DNA of 35,477 nucleotides, taken from the NCBI GenBank assembly GCA_902491895.1, contig CABUJH010000016.1, positions 1 to 35,477 of the forward strand, read 5' to 3'. The DNA comes from an uncultured Collinsella sp. (lineage in GTDB: Bacteria > Actinomycetota > Coriobacteriia > Coriobacteriales > Coriobacteriaceae). The notes beneath the pieces are model-generated. The model ran no database searches, was not told the origin of the DNA, and worked only from the letters and a program-made list of their open reading frames with translations. This document shows, piece after piece, positions 7,307 through 14,540 of this stretch. The stretch's first letter is position 1; each line of letters begins with the position of its first letter. Position numbers and translations under genes: made by a program.

Positions 7307-8371
7307 ATGAACAACAGCCTCCGCGGTCGCGACTACATCAACATCCATGATCTTTCCTCCGAGGATTTCCGCTATCTCATCGATCTTGCCTGGAACCTTA
7401 AGGCTCAGAAGAAGTCTGGTGTCGACCAGCACTACTTCCCCGGCAAAAACGTCCTCGCCAACTTTGAGTGGGGCTCGACCCGTACTCGTTGCGCATTCGA
7501 GACCTCCTGCAATGATTTGGGCATGGGCTTCACTTATCTGACCAACTCCCACATGGGTGACTGCGAGACCGTCAAGGATGCCATGCGCGTCTTTAACGGC
7601 ATGTACGATCTCATCGTCTACCGCGCACAGAAGGACGAGCAGTTCCTCTATGACGTCGCCGACCTGGTTGACATCCCGGTCATCAATGCCCTTACTCTCG
7701 GCGATCACCCGACTCAGATGCTCGCTGACGCTCTTACGATGGAAGAGCAATGGGGCGGTTTGCGTACGAGCCGCGGCAAGAAGATGGCTTTCGTTGGCAA
7801 CTGCGCCGGCGCCCCAGTGTGGTATGGCCGTCTGTGCGCTATGCTCGACATGGACTTCCTCGCCATCGGCCCCGACGACCTCCGTCATCAGATGTGCAAG
7901 GAAATGATCGAAGAGGTGGAGGCCTGCTACGCCAAGTACGCTCCCAATAGGACCTTTACCATCACCTCTGACCTCGATGCCCTGGATGGCGTTGACGTTA
8001 TCGTTACCGAGGAGTGGCGCTACATCAACCCCGAGTGCGGCGAAGAGGTTCTGGATCCCGACGACTACAACTCCTGGTTGGGCGATGCCGAGTCTTTGTA
8101 CCCCTATCGCGTCACCAGCGAGCTGTGCAAGCGCACCAACAATCCCGACATCTTCTGCATGCATGAGCTTCCCTCTGTCCATAACGCAGATCACCGTGTC
8201 GGCAAAATGCTCCTCGACCAGTGCAAGAACGACCTCCATCGCGAAATCATCACCGAGGGCTTTGAGATTGCCGACGAGTGCTTTGAGGCCAACGCTTCGG
8301 TCATCTTCCGTGAGGCAGAGAACCGTCAGCACACCATCAAGGCTGTTATGTGTGCCCTTCTGGGTCTCTAG
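7307..8371 (+). CDS. Ornithine-carbamoyltransferase-family protein with non-canonical acceptor site
   Basis: A 354-residue aspartate/ornithine carbamoyltransferase-fold protein. The carbamoyl-phosphate motifs STRTR (57-61) and HPTQ (134-137) are intact, as is the family C-terminal block FREAENRQHTIKAVM. The acceptor side is changed: the ornithine SMG loop after DVIVTEEW (230-237) is replaced by a different, longer stretch (RYINPECGEE), and the HCLP motif reads HELPS (286-290), losing the ornithine-contact cysteine. The enzyme therefore probably acts on something other than ornithine. Next to a deiminase, the likely direction is phosphorolysis of a ureido compound to carbamoyl phosphate plus an amine, as putrescine carbamoyltransferase does in agmatine catabolism. 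The ATG at 7307 has AAAGGAA 7 nt upstream; the longer frame from 7247 lacks a better RBS. The next gene starts 11 nt after the stop. Confidence 0.85.
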   Translation: MNNSLRGRDYINIHDLSSEDFRYLIDLAWNLKAQKKSGVDQHYFPGKNVLANFEWGSTRTRCAFETSCNDLGMGFTYLTNSHMGDCETVKDAMRVFNGMYDLIVYRAQKDEQFLYDVADLVDIPVINALTLGDHPTQMLADALTMEEQWGGLRTSRGKKMAFVGNCAGAPVWYGRLCAMLDMDFLAIGPDDLRHQMCKEMIEEVEACYAKYAPNRTFTITSDLDALDGVDVIVTEEWRYINPECGEEVLDPDDYNSWLGDAESLYPYRVTSELCKRTNNPDIFCMHELPSVHNADHRVGKMLLDQCKNDLHREIITEGFEIADECFEANASVIFREAENRQHTIKAVMCALLGL

Positions 8372-8382
8372 GAGCTGTATCA

Positions 8383-9648
8383 ATGGATAATGCAAAGTTA
8401 AAGAGCAGCAAGGTTTACGCATGGGTTCTCGTAATCGCGCTCGGCCTTATGTCTGCCGGCACGACCGGATCCTATAGCGTCATCGCGGGCTCCTTCGTCG
8501 CACCCGTGTGCGAGGAGTTCGGGTTTGACTATTCCATCTTCTCGTATTACTTCACCGCAACGCTCATTGGTCTTGCGGCAGCTCTTCCGTTTGTCGGAAA
8601 ACTCATTCCCAAGGTCGTTGGCAAGGTTTGGCTCCCCGTTGTCGAGCTTATTTTGCTCGCTGCCGGCGCAGGCATGGCCTTCTACACCGAAGTCTGGATG
8701 TTCATCGCCGCTGGCGCCCTGATTGGCGTTTGCTTCGCCTTCACCACCGGCGTCGCCATGTCCGACGTTATTGACCAGTGGTTCAAAAAATCTGGTGGCC
8801 TGGCAATCGGTCTCGCTTGGGCAGTGAACTCGATTTACATGCTCATCATGAGTCCCGTCATCACCTCTGTCATCGAGGCCGCTGGCTGGAGAACTGGTTA
8901 TCTGGTGCTCGCCGGTGTTTCCGCCGTGCTCATTCTCCCCGCTTCCGTCCTGATTATTCGCTATAAGCCTCAGGACAAGGGCATGCTGCCCTATGGCTAC
9001 GTCGAGGGCGAGACGGTCACCGAGACCGAGGAGACGACCGAGGATAGCACGCGTGGCGTTAGCTATGCGCGCGCCATTAAGTCGCCTGCCTTCTTCTTCT
9101 GCATCGGCTTCCTCTGTCTCGTTCAGCTCACTTGCTGCATGAACCAGCTCTTCCCGACGTATGCTTCCGAGGTTGGTTTTAGCCCCATGGTGGGCGGCTT
9201 CATGGTATCCGCTGCATCGCTCTTCGATCTGTTCCTCAATCCGATCGTCGGCACCACTTGCGATAGGTTCGGCAGCACGAAGGCCATTCTGGGCTGGCTC
9301 GCTGTCTCCATCCTCTCCTTTGTCATGCTCATGATGAGCAGCAGCAACTCGACGCTCAGCATCCTCGCAGCAGGCGTGAACGACGTAATGTACGTCATCG
9401 CTGGCACTGCCCTGACCGTTTTGGTTATGGATGTCTTTGGCTCCCGCGATTTCGGTCGCATCTTCGCGCTGATCTGCTCCGTGGGCTATATCGTTGGCGC
9501 CTTTGGCATGCCCGTTATGATGAAGGTCTATGAGCTTGTCGGCTCCTTCCAGGGCGTCTTCATCTTCTGCATCGCATGCAACGTTATTATCGGCCTGTTC
9601 TTGCTGCTGGCAAAAAAGACTGGTAAGAACCTCTCCTGGGACGAATAG
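8383..9648 (+). CDS. OFA-type MFS transporter, last gene of the deiminase operon
   Basis: A 421-residue, roughly 12-TM major facilitator of the oxalate/formate antiporter type: VAMSDVIDQWFKKSGGLAIG is the loop resembling the family's W-F-x-x-x-R-G-x-A-x-G motif, and RYKPQDKGMLPYG ends the N-terminal half. It starts 11 nt after the carbamoyltransferase with TAGGAGC as RBS, so the two are translationally close and surely co-transcribed. It is a paralogue of the transporter at 3723-5003 but has the GC-rich codon use of its surroundings. Known family members carry carboxylates, often by exchange. In this operon it plausibly imports the guanidino substrate or exchanges it for a product; that role is inferred. 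Confidence 0.87.
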   Translation: MDNAKLKSSKVYAWVLVIALGLMSAGTTGSYSVIAGSFVAPVCEEFGFDYSIFSYYFTATLIGLAAALPFVGKLIPKVVGKVWLPVVELILLAAGAGMAFYTEVWMFIAAGALIGVCFAFTTGVAMSDVIDQWFKKSGGLAIGLAWAVNSIYMLIMSPVITSVIEAAGWRTGYLVLAGVSAVLILPASVLIIRYKPQDKGMLPYGYVEGETVTETEETTEDSTRGVSYARAIKSPAFFFCIGFLCLVQLTCCMNQLFPTYASEVGFSPMVGGFMVSAASLFDLFLNPIVGTTCDRFGSTKAILGWLAVSILSFVMLMMSSSNSTLSILAAGVNDVMYVIAGTALTVLVMDVFGSRDFGRIFALICSVGYIVGAFGMPVMMKVYELVGSFQGVFIFCIACNVIIGLFLLLAKKTGKNLSWDE

Positions 9649-9697
9649 TTCGATTCGTCTTAGACATACGCTGTAGGGCTTAACCTGCAGCCGCTTT

Positions 9698-9727
9698 GGG
9701 GCATCGACTAACATCGGTGCCCTTTTT
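9698..9727 (+). terminator. Rho-independent terminator of the deiminase operon
   Basis: Stem GGGCATCGA / TCGGTGCCC (one G-U pair) with loop CTAACA and a TTTTT tail, 50 nt after the second MFS gene. Confidence 0.85.
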
Positions 9728-9732
9728 CATCG

Positions 9733-9765
9733 AATGTGACAAAGGAGCAGCCATTTTGTCACATT
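9733..9765. repeat. GTGACAAAGGGAC-family palindrome (copy 2, degenerate)
   Basis: Same 33-bp length and outer arms (AATGTGACAAA...TTTGTCACATT) as 3546-3578, but the inner arm bases have drifted (GGAG-CAG-CCAT). Confidence 0.7.
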
Positions 9766-9780
9766 GAGTGGCATGTAAAT

Positions 9781-9963
9781 CGAGGTCTAATACTTTTCCG
9801 AGAAGTGAACGGCCATACTTGGGCCTCCGAAGCATCGACATTTTTAGACGTCAAACCCGCAGGATTTGGCTGGCAAAACCGCAGGAAATTGCATCTCGAA
9901 AGTGCCGATGCTTCGGGGGCCCGTTTTCACTCGTTCACTTCTCGGGAAAAGTATTAGACCTCG
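9781..9963. repeat. Long-palindrome element, copy 1 (183 bp)
   Basis: The left end CGAGGTCTAATACTTTTCC...GAAGTGAACG is repeated inverted at the right end with one indel. A second inner inverted block (GGGCCTCCGAAGCATCG with CGATGCTTCGGGGGCCC) continues the pairing, so arms of about 65 bp enclose a loop of about 50 nt holding two CCGCAGGA direct repeats. A second copy of the same layout and length lies at 21573-21758. No coding capacity is convincing. Together with the two flanking 33-bp palindromes and a terminator it accounts for the gene-free stretch 9649-10096. Confidence 0.8.
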
Positions 9964-10045
9964 TTGTATGGGGTGCGGCTGGAGGGTGGTCATCGTTCAG
10001 TAGCTACCTCTTCCTTGTGAATCGCCTGAAGCGCAAGGCATAATG

Positions 10046-10078
10046 CATGTGACAAAGGGACGGCCCCTTTGTTGTGTT
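10046..10078. repeat. GTGACAAAGGGAC-family palindrome (copy 3, degenerate)
   Basis: The left arm ATGTGACAAAGGGAC is intact; the right arm reads CCCCTTTGTTGTGTT, so the outer part no longer pairs well. It lies 18 nt upstream of the dihydrouridine synthase start, inside its probable leader. Confidence 0.6.
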
Positions 10079-10096
10079 GATATGAGAGAAGAGTAG

Positions 10097-11050
10097 ATGA
10101 TCCTTTCGCTGGCCCCTATGGAGGGGATTACCGGGCATGTGTTCCGTCGCGTGCATGCGGAGTGCTTCGGTGCGCTCGATTGCTATTACACGCCGTTTTT
10201 GCCGCCGCCGCGGGTGGGAAACCGCTTTGGCGGCAAGGCGTTTAAGGAGATCGATCCTGCCAATAACCAGGGGCTCAACGTGGTGCCTCAGCTGATGTCC
10301 AAGAACGCGGACGAGTTTGTGTGGGCGGCACAGGTGCTCGCCGACATGGGCTACCGCGAGGTCAATCTCAACCTGGGTTGCCCTTCGGGAACGGTTGTCG
10401 CCAAGGGCAAGGGCTCGGGTTTCTTGCGCAATCTCGACGAGCTCGAGGCGTTCTTAAGCGATGTGTGCGAGCGGTCGCCGTTGCCGGTGTCGGTAAAGAC
10501 CAGGCTGGGGCTGGAGAATGACGACGAATACGAGCGCGTGCTCGATCTGTATTGCCGCATGCCGTTGGCAGAGCTGATCGTGCATCCGCGCGTACAGAAG
10601 GACCGCTATACGGGCTCGCCGCGCAAAGAGTTTTATGGCGAGACGCTGGAGCGTGCGCCGTTCCCCGTGGCCTATAACGGTGACATTTTTGATCTTGAGG
10701 ATATGGACGCGCTGGTGGAGGCCTATCCCGGCACGCGCCATGTGATGTTGGGGCGTGGCCTGCTCGCGAACCCCGCTCTGGCTCGCATGGTCAAGGGCGG
10801 CCCTGCTGCAACGGCTGCTGAGCTGCAGCGCTTCCACGACACGCTGTTTGCGGCATATGCAGAAGAGATTGGCGGTAATGCGGTCTTTCGCATGAAGGAG
10901 TGGTGGTTCTACGCCAAATGCGCCTTCGCCGACCCCGCTACCGTCCACAAGCTCGTGCGCAAGACTAAAAAGGTCGACGAATACCGCGCCGCCGTCGATC
11001 GCGTCTTTCGCGAGCAGCCACTTGCGCCCATAGCCCGCTTCCACAGCTAG
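10097..11050 (+). CDS. tRNA-dihydrouridine synthase family protein
   Basis: A 317-residue FMN-dependent TIM-barrel protein that reduces uridines in tRNA to dihydrouridine. Family motifs are in order: APMEGITG (6-13), QLMSKN (65-70), NLGCPSG with the catalytic-type Cys95, KTRLG (134-138), VHPR and YNGDIFD in the FMN phosphate region, and GRGLLANP. Length matches DusA/B/C-type enzymes, but which tRNA position it modifies cannot be decided from this sequence. The ATG at 10097 has a GA-rich RBS (GAGAGAAGAG). A degenerate palindrome precedes it and another palindrome follows, so it seems to be a single-gene unit. Confidence 0.9.
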   Translation: MILSLAPMEGITGHVFRRVHAECFGALDCYYTPFLPPPRVGNRFGGKAFKEIDPANNQGLNVVPQLMSKNADEFVWAAQVLADMGYREVNLNLGCPSGTVVAKGKGSGFLRNLDELEAFLSDVCERSPLPVSVKTRLGLENDDEYERVLDLYCRMPLAELIVHPRVQKDRYTGSPRKEFYGETLERAPFPVAYNGDIFDLEDMDALVEAYPGTRHVMLGRGLLANPALARMVKGGPAATAAELQRFHDTLFAAYAEEIGGNAVFRMKEWWFYAKCAFADPATVHKLVRKTKKVDEYRAAVDRVFREQPLAPIARFHS

Positions 11051-11052
11051 CT

Positions 11053-11106
11053 AGTCATTGGGGACGTTCTTTAACGACTAGTCATTTAAGAACGTCCCCA
11101 ACGACT
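11053..11106. repeat. GGGGACGTTCTT palindrome (copy 1)
   Basis: Arms AGTCATTGGGGACGTTCTT (11053-11071) and its near-perfect complement (11088-11106) enclose a 16-nt loop containing ACGACTAGTC. It lies between the convergent dus and glutaredoxin genes, where it might also act as a terminator, though no U tract is present. Other copies are at 17937-17967 and 31787-31844. Confidence 0.8.
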
Positions 11107-11114
11107 CTGTTGCA

Positions 11115-11360
11115 CTAGAGCAGGTTCTCCTGTGCCCATGCGATGATGTCGCTCGATTCGTAGAGTGGTTTGCCGTCGATGAACAGGCAGGGAACCTGGC
11201 GTTTTCCGCCGATGGCGATGAGTGTCTGTTCGGCATCGGAATCGGTCGAGATATTGCGCTCGGGAATGGTCACGCCGTTATCTGCCAGAAAGCGCTTGAC
11301 CTTTATGCAATACGGGCAGCCGGTCATAACGTAGAGCACGAGCTCGTGATTAGTAGCCAT
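11115..11360 (-). CDS. Glutaredoxin-like protein
   Basis: An 81-residue thioredoxin-fold protein with the dithiol site TGCPYC (Cys15, Cys18) and the cis-proline region VPCLFIDG (56-63); the end SSDIIAWAQENL is typical of glutaredoxins. It reduces disulfides or mixed thiols in the cytoplasm. A longer frame to 11399 exists, but the start MATNHE at 11360 has TTGGAGA about 6 nt upstream and gives standard glutaredoxin length. It follows the XRE/TipAS gene by 51 nt on the same strand and may be co-transcribed with it. A link between that sensor and thiol redox is only a possibility. Confidence 0.88.
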   Translation of the reverse strand: MATNHELVLYVMTGCPYCIKVKRFLADNGVTIPERNISTDSDAEQTLIAIGGKRQVPCLFIDGKPLYESSDIIAWAQENLL

Positions 11361-11411
11361 AGGTCTCCAATCGGTTGAGGTTTTGATTGAAATACCCAAA
11401 GCCGCCGCGGT

Positions 11412-12239
11412 CTATGCGCGCGTCAACGACGACTCGATGGCCTGTACCAGAAACGCCGTGGCTCCGGTGCCGCAGGGCTTGTCGTAGTAGTCGATAAAGC
11501 GCTGGTCGGCCAGATAACCGTGGGCGAGGCCCAGATACGCTTCGTTCTGGGGCTCGTGTCCCCAATTAAGGCCAATCCAGCGACGATGCATCGCGACAAG
11601 CTTGCGAGCCTCGCTTCCGTCCGCATCGCCGTCGCCCATGGCAATCGAAAGCTGGCCCAGAACAGCGCGTTCAAGTTCCTTCATGTCGGTCCATGTCTGA
11701 GGATCCATGTCCAGTAACGTTTCGTTTGCTGCATCGATAGCCTCATCGCCATAGCGCGCCCGGGCTTCGGCACCGTAGCACTCCTCGTTTTCCTGCACGG
11801 TGCGCCAGCGCTCCAGTTGCGGCAGGACGGCGCCCATGAGCGAGACGGCTTCGTCGAGCGACATACCGGTGTTTTGCGCCAGGCGCGGGGCACAATCCTC
11901 GATCATCGCCTCCATGGTGGTGTCGTAGGTGTACTTGCCGTGGTCGTAGCACCACTTGCAGTAATGGTCGGTCGTGGCGCCCGCGGCGTCGGTGCCGCAG
12001 TCGTTGGGCGTGAGTATCATGCCGCAGCTCTGGCAATAGTGCTCGGGCATTTCGAGCAGATGAGACAGGGGTTCGCCGGTTACGGCGGCGATGAGCTTCA
12101 TCATGTCGATGCCCGGCGTGACCTCGTCGCGCTCCCAACGGCTGACGGCTTGGCGTGTGACGAAGAGCTTGGCGGCGAGCTGCTCTTGGGTAAGGTGATG
12201 GGCGCGACGGATGGCAATGAGCTTTTCTGCAAAGGCCAT
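11412..12239 (-). CDS. XRE-type regulator fused to zinc ribbon and TipAS-like domain
   Basis: A 275-residue three-part protein. Residues 1-60 are an XRE/Cro-type helix-turn-helix (LTQEQLAAKLFVTRQAVSRW). Residues 66-102 form a putative zinc ribbon (Cys69-x2-Cys72 ... YCKWCY with Cys94 and Cys97, and GTDAAG between). From about 150 to 272 the pattern YGAEARARYG ... W ... LVAMHRRWIGLNW ... YLGLAHGYLADQRFIDYYD ... GATAFLVQAI matches the TipAS drug-binding fold known from MerR-type thiopeptide sensors. The expected role is ligand-controlled transcription, with the ligand unknown. The ATG at 12239 has AAGGAG 8 nt upstream. It is divergent from trmO and upstream of the glutaredoxin gene. The separate domain calls are recognised by pattern, not by search. 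Confidence 0.82.
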   Translation of the reverse strand: MAFAEKLIAIRRAHHLTQEQLAAKLFVTRQAVSRWERDEVTPGIDMMKLIAAVTGEPLSHLLEMPEHYCQSCGMILTPNDCGTDAAGATTDHYCKWCYDHGKYTYDTTMEAMIEDCAPRLAQNTGMSLDEAVSLMGAVLPQLERWRTVQENEECYGAEARARYGDEAIDAANETLLDMDPQTWTDMKELERAVLGQLSIAMGDGDADGSEARKLVAMHRRWIGLNWGHEPQNEAYLGLAHGYLADQRFIDYYDKPCGTGATAFLVQAIESSLTRA

Positions 12240-12367
12240 AGCGGCTCCTTTCTGCTGGTTGATGGCTTAAGCATACGCGGCGGCAGACGCCCTTCCAAGC
12301 AACCGTTGGTTGCACGACAGGAGTCCACGGCGAAGAATTGCGCGCAACGCCCCACGCCTCCATGCCG

Positions 12368-12373
12368 TACAAT
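12368..12373 (+). promoter_or_regulatory. Candidate -10 box for a leaderless trmO transcript
   Basis: TACAAT lies so that transcription would begin at about 12380, directly at the ATG at 12381. No Shine-Dalgarno sequence precedes that ATG. The -35 side is weak (TTGCGC is 24 nt away). Confidence 0.45.
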
Positions 12374-12380
12374 GACCGGC

Positions 12381-13118
12381 ATGGAACCTATTGCACACAT
12401 ACATACCGACCTGCCGCAGAAGTTCGGCATTCCGCGCAACAGCTTTTTGGCGCCTCATCTGCAGGGACGCATCGTCTTTGAGCCGGAATTTGCCTCCAAG
12501 GCAGCGGTTGAGGGCCTGGACTCCTTCTCTCACCTATGGCTGCTGTGGCGCTTCGAAAACGGAACGCCCGGCGGCACGGTTAAGGACATAGCTACCGATG
12601 CCAAGACGCAGGACAGGTCCGGCACCAACGTCAAGTGGTCGAAGACCGTGCGCCCGCCGCGTCTGGGCGGAGCCGAGCGCGTGGGTGTGTTTGCCACGCG
12701 CAGTCCGTTTCGCCCTAATCCCATTGGGCTTACTTGTGTCAAGCTTGATCGTGTCGAGCTCACCGACGATGGTCCTATCATCCATGTGCTGGGGGCCGAC
12801 CTGCGCGACGGCACGCCCATCTACGACATTAAGCCCTACATTCCGTTTGCGGACTGCCACCCGGATGCGACCGGAGGCTGGATTGAGGATGCTCCGTGGC
12901 AAGAGCTCGACATCGAGTTCCCGCAGACGCTGCAGGATATAGTTCCGCCCGCAAAGCTCCCCGGCTTGGTCGAGGTCCTTCGCCAAGATCCACGCCGCGC
13001 GGGCAGCAAGCACGAGCCAAACCGCGTTTACCACTTGGCCTACGCCGGACTCGACATATCTTTTACGGTCGATGAAACCCAGCTAACCGTAGTCGCCGTC
13101 ACCGACGCGCGAGACTAA
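12381..13118 (+). CDS. trmO: tRNA (adenine-N6)-methyltransferase TrmO
   Basis: A 245-residue TsaA/YaeB-family protein. TrmO methylates t6A37 to m6t6A in certain threonine tRNAs using SAM. Diagnostic blocks are FSHLWLLWRF, VRPPRLGG, GVFATRSPFRPNPIGLT, LRDGTPIYDIKPYIPFAD and QDPRRA near the C-terminus, all collinear with the E. coli protein. The open frame extends to 11817, but that part overlaps the XRE gene and has no family similarity. The ATG at 12381 or the one at 12372 is the likely start; neither has an RBS, and a TACAAT box immediately upstream suggests a leaderless mRNA beginning at 12381. Confidence 0.9.
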   Translation: MEPIAHIHTDLPQKFGIPRNSFLAPHLQGRIVFEPEFASKAAVEGLDSFSHLWLLWRFENGTPGGTVKDIATDAKTQDRSGTNVKWSKTVRPPRLGGAERVGVFATRSPFRPNPIGLTCVKLDRVELTDDGPIIHVLGADLRDGTPIYDIKPYIPFADCHPDATGGWIEDAPWQELDIEFPQTLQDIVPPAKLPGLVEVLRQDPRRAGSKHEPNRVYHLAYAGLDISFTVDETQLTVVAVTDARD

Positions 13119-13184
13119 CCAGCCATTCGTCCGCACCCGTCAAATTAAGCGCCAAACCCCGCGCCAAAACCGCCCACGCTGGTG

Positions 13185-13190
13185 GACAAT
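13185..13190 (+). promoter_or_regulatory. Candidate -10 box upstream of the C-S lyase gene
   Basis: GGTGGACAATAACG contains GACAAT at the same distance (about 40 nt) from the start codon as similar boxes upstream of the potassium channel, ClC and RlmA genes. No clear -35 is present. Confidence 0.4.
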
Positions 13191-13230
13191 AACGCCTATC
13201 GAAACAGTCTACTTTGCACGGGAGTCCAGC

Positions 13231-14445
13231 ATGAAATACGACTTCACTTCAATCATCGACCGCCACGGCATGGACTCCATCGCCGTTGACTCCTGGGGCG
13301 AGATCCCCGGTATGGCCCCGAACGCACCCGACGAGGGCTTCGACCGCATACCCATGTGGGTGGCGGACATGAACTTCGCCACGGTGCCCACGGTCCAGGA
13401 GCACATTATTCAGCGCGCCCAGCATCCCATGTTTGGCTACTTTAACCCGCGTCCCGAGTACTTTGACCGCATCATCGAATGGCAGAGCCGTCGCAACGGC
13501 GTTGAGGGCTTGGCGCCTGAGCATATCGGCTACGAAAACGGCGTGCTGGGCGGTGTCGTGTCGACGTTGCGCGCGTATGTCCAGCCAGGCGATGCTGTGC
13601 TGGTCCATAGCCCCACCTACATCGGTTTTACCAAGTCCATCGAAGCCGCGGGCTATCGCATTGTCCACAGCCCGCTTAAGCTCGACGATCAAGGCGTGTG
13701 GCGTATGGACTTTGAGGACATGGAGCGCAAGCTCGCCCAAAACCACATTCATGCCGCGGTGTTCTGCTCGCCGCACAATCCCTGCGGCCGCGTATGGGAG
13801 CGCGACGAGATCGAGCGCGCTATGGACATTTATCGCCAGCACGATTGCGTGGTGATCTCGGACGAGATTTGGTCCGATATCATCCTGCCGGGGCACAAGC
13901 ATATCCCGACGCAGTCGGTGAGCGAGGACGCCCGCATGCGCACGGTTGCCCTCTATGCGCCCAGCAAGACGTTCAACCTGGCGGGCCTGGTCGGCAGCTA
14001 CCACATTGTCTACAACGAGACGCTGCGCGACCGCGTGTGCGCCGTGTCCAACAAGACTCACTACAACGAGATGAATGTCCTCTCCATGCATGCGCTTATC
14101 GGTGCCTACCAGCCGCAGGGCTACGAGTGGGTGGACGAGCTCAACCAAGTGCTTGCCAGCAATATCGAGTACTTCTGCGATTACGTGGACGAGCATTTTG
14201 AGGGCGTGTCCTATTCGCGTCCGCAGGGCACGTACATGGTGTTTCTGGACTGCACCGAGTGGTGCCGCGAGCATGGCCGCGATATTCAGTGGTTGCTCGA
14301 CGAGGGGGCGCGCGTGGGCGTGGGGTATCAGGACGGCCGCCCGTTCCACGGGCCCTGCCACATTCGCGTGAATTTGGCGCTGCCGCTTTCGCGCGTAAGG
14401 GAAGCGTGCGACCGCTTGGACCGCTACGTTTTTAATGCACGGTAA
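13231..14445 (+). CDS. MalY/PatB-type PLP-dependent C-S lyase (aminotransferase fold)
   Basis: A 404-residue fold-type I PLP enzyme of the MalY/PatB group, which cleaves cystathionine or cysteine conjugates to pyruvate, ammonia and a thiol. Visible marks are the N-terminal PMWVADMNF, HSPTYIGF, PHNPCGRVWERDE (181-193), SDEIWSDI (210-217), the PLP lysine in APSKTFNLAG (Lys246) and the C-terminal RVNLALP arginine region. These are the usual MalY/PatB hallmarks, and length is standard. The ATG at 13231 has GGGAG about 7 nt upstream. It stands alone between trmO and a convergent PNPOx-fold gene. The natural substrate (cystathionine, cysteine or an S-conjugate) cannot be told from sequence. Confidence 0.88.
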   Translation: MKYDFTSIIDRHGMDSIAVDSWGEIPGMAPNAPDEGFDRIPMWVADMNFATVPTVQEHIIQRAQHPMFGYFNPRPEYFDRIIEWQSRRNGVEGLAPEHIGYENGVLGGVVSTLRAYVQPGDAVLVHSPTYIGFTKSIEAAGYRIVHSPLKLDDQGVWRMDFEDMERKLAQNHIHAAVFCSPHNPCGRVWERDEIERAMDIYRQHDCVVISDEIWSDIILPGHKHIPTQSVSEDARMRTVALYAPSKTFNLAGLVGSYHIVYNETLRDRVCAVSNKTHYNEMNVLSMHALIGAYQPQGYEWVDELNQVLASNIEYFCDYVDEHFEGVSYSRPQGTYMVFLDCTEWCREHGRDIQWLLDEGARVGVGYQDGRPFHGPCHIRVNLALPLSRVREACDRLDRYVFNAR

Positions 14446-14455
14446 GTGAGCACTG

Positions 14456-14497
14456 CATGCGGGGCCTTCTGCCAAGCCGGCTGGAAGGTCCCGCATG
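14456..14497. terminator. Large hairpin between convergent genes
   Basis: Arms CATGCGGGGCCTTC and GAAGGTCCCGCATG pair at 13 of 14 positions across a 14-nt loop. There is no U tract on either strand, so intrinsic termination is uncertain, but the position between two convergent gene ends fits. Confidence 0.5.
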
Positions 14498-14540
14498 GTA
14501 AAACGTCTGTAACCATTGGGCGCAGACCTGCTGCGGAGGT

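Noticed and set aside
11817..12380. N-terminal extension of the trmO frame
   Set aside because: The frame is open but overlaps the XRE/TipAS gene in antisense, and similarity to TrmO begins only at about 12390.
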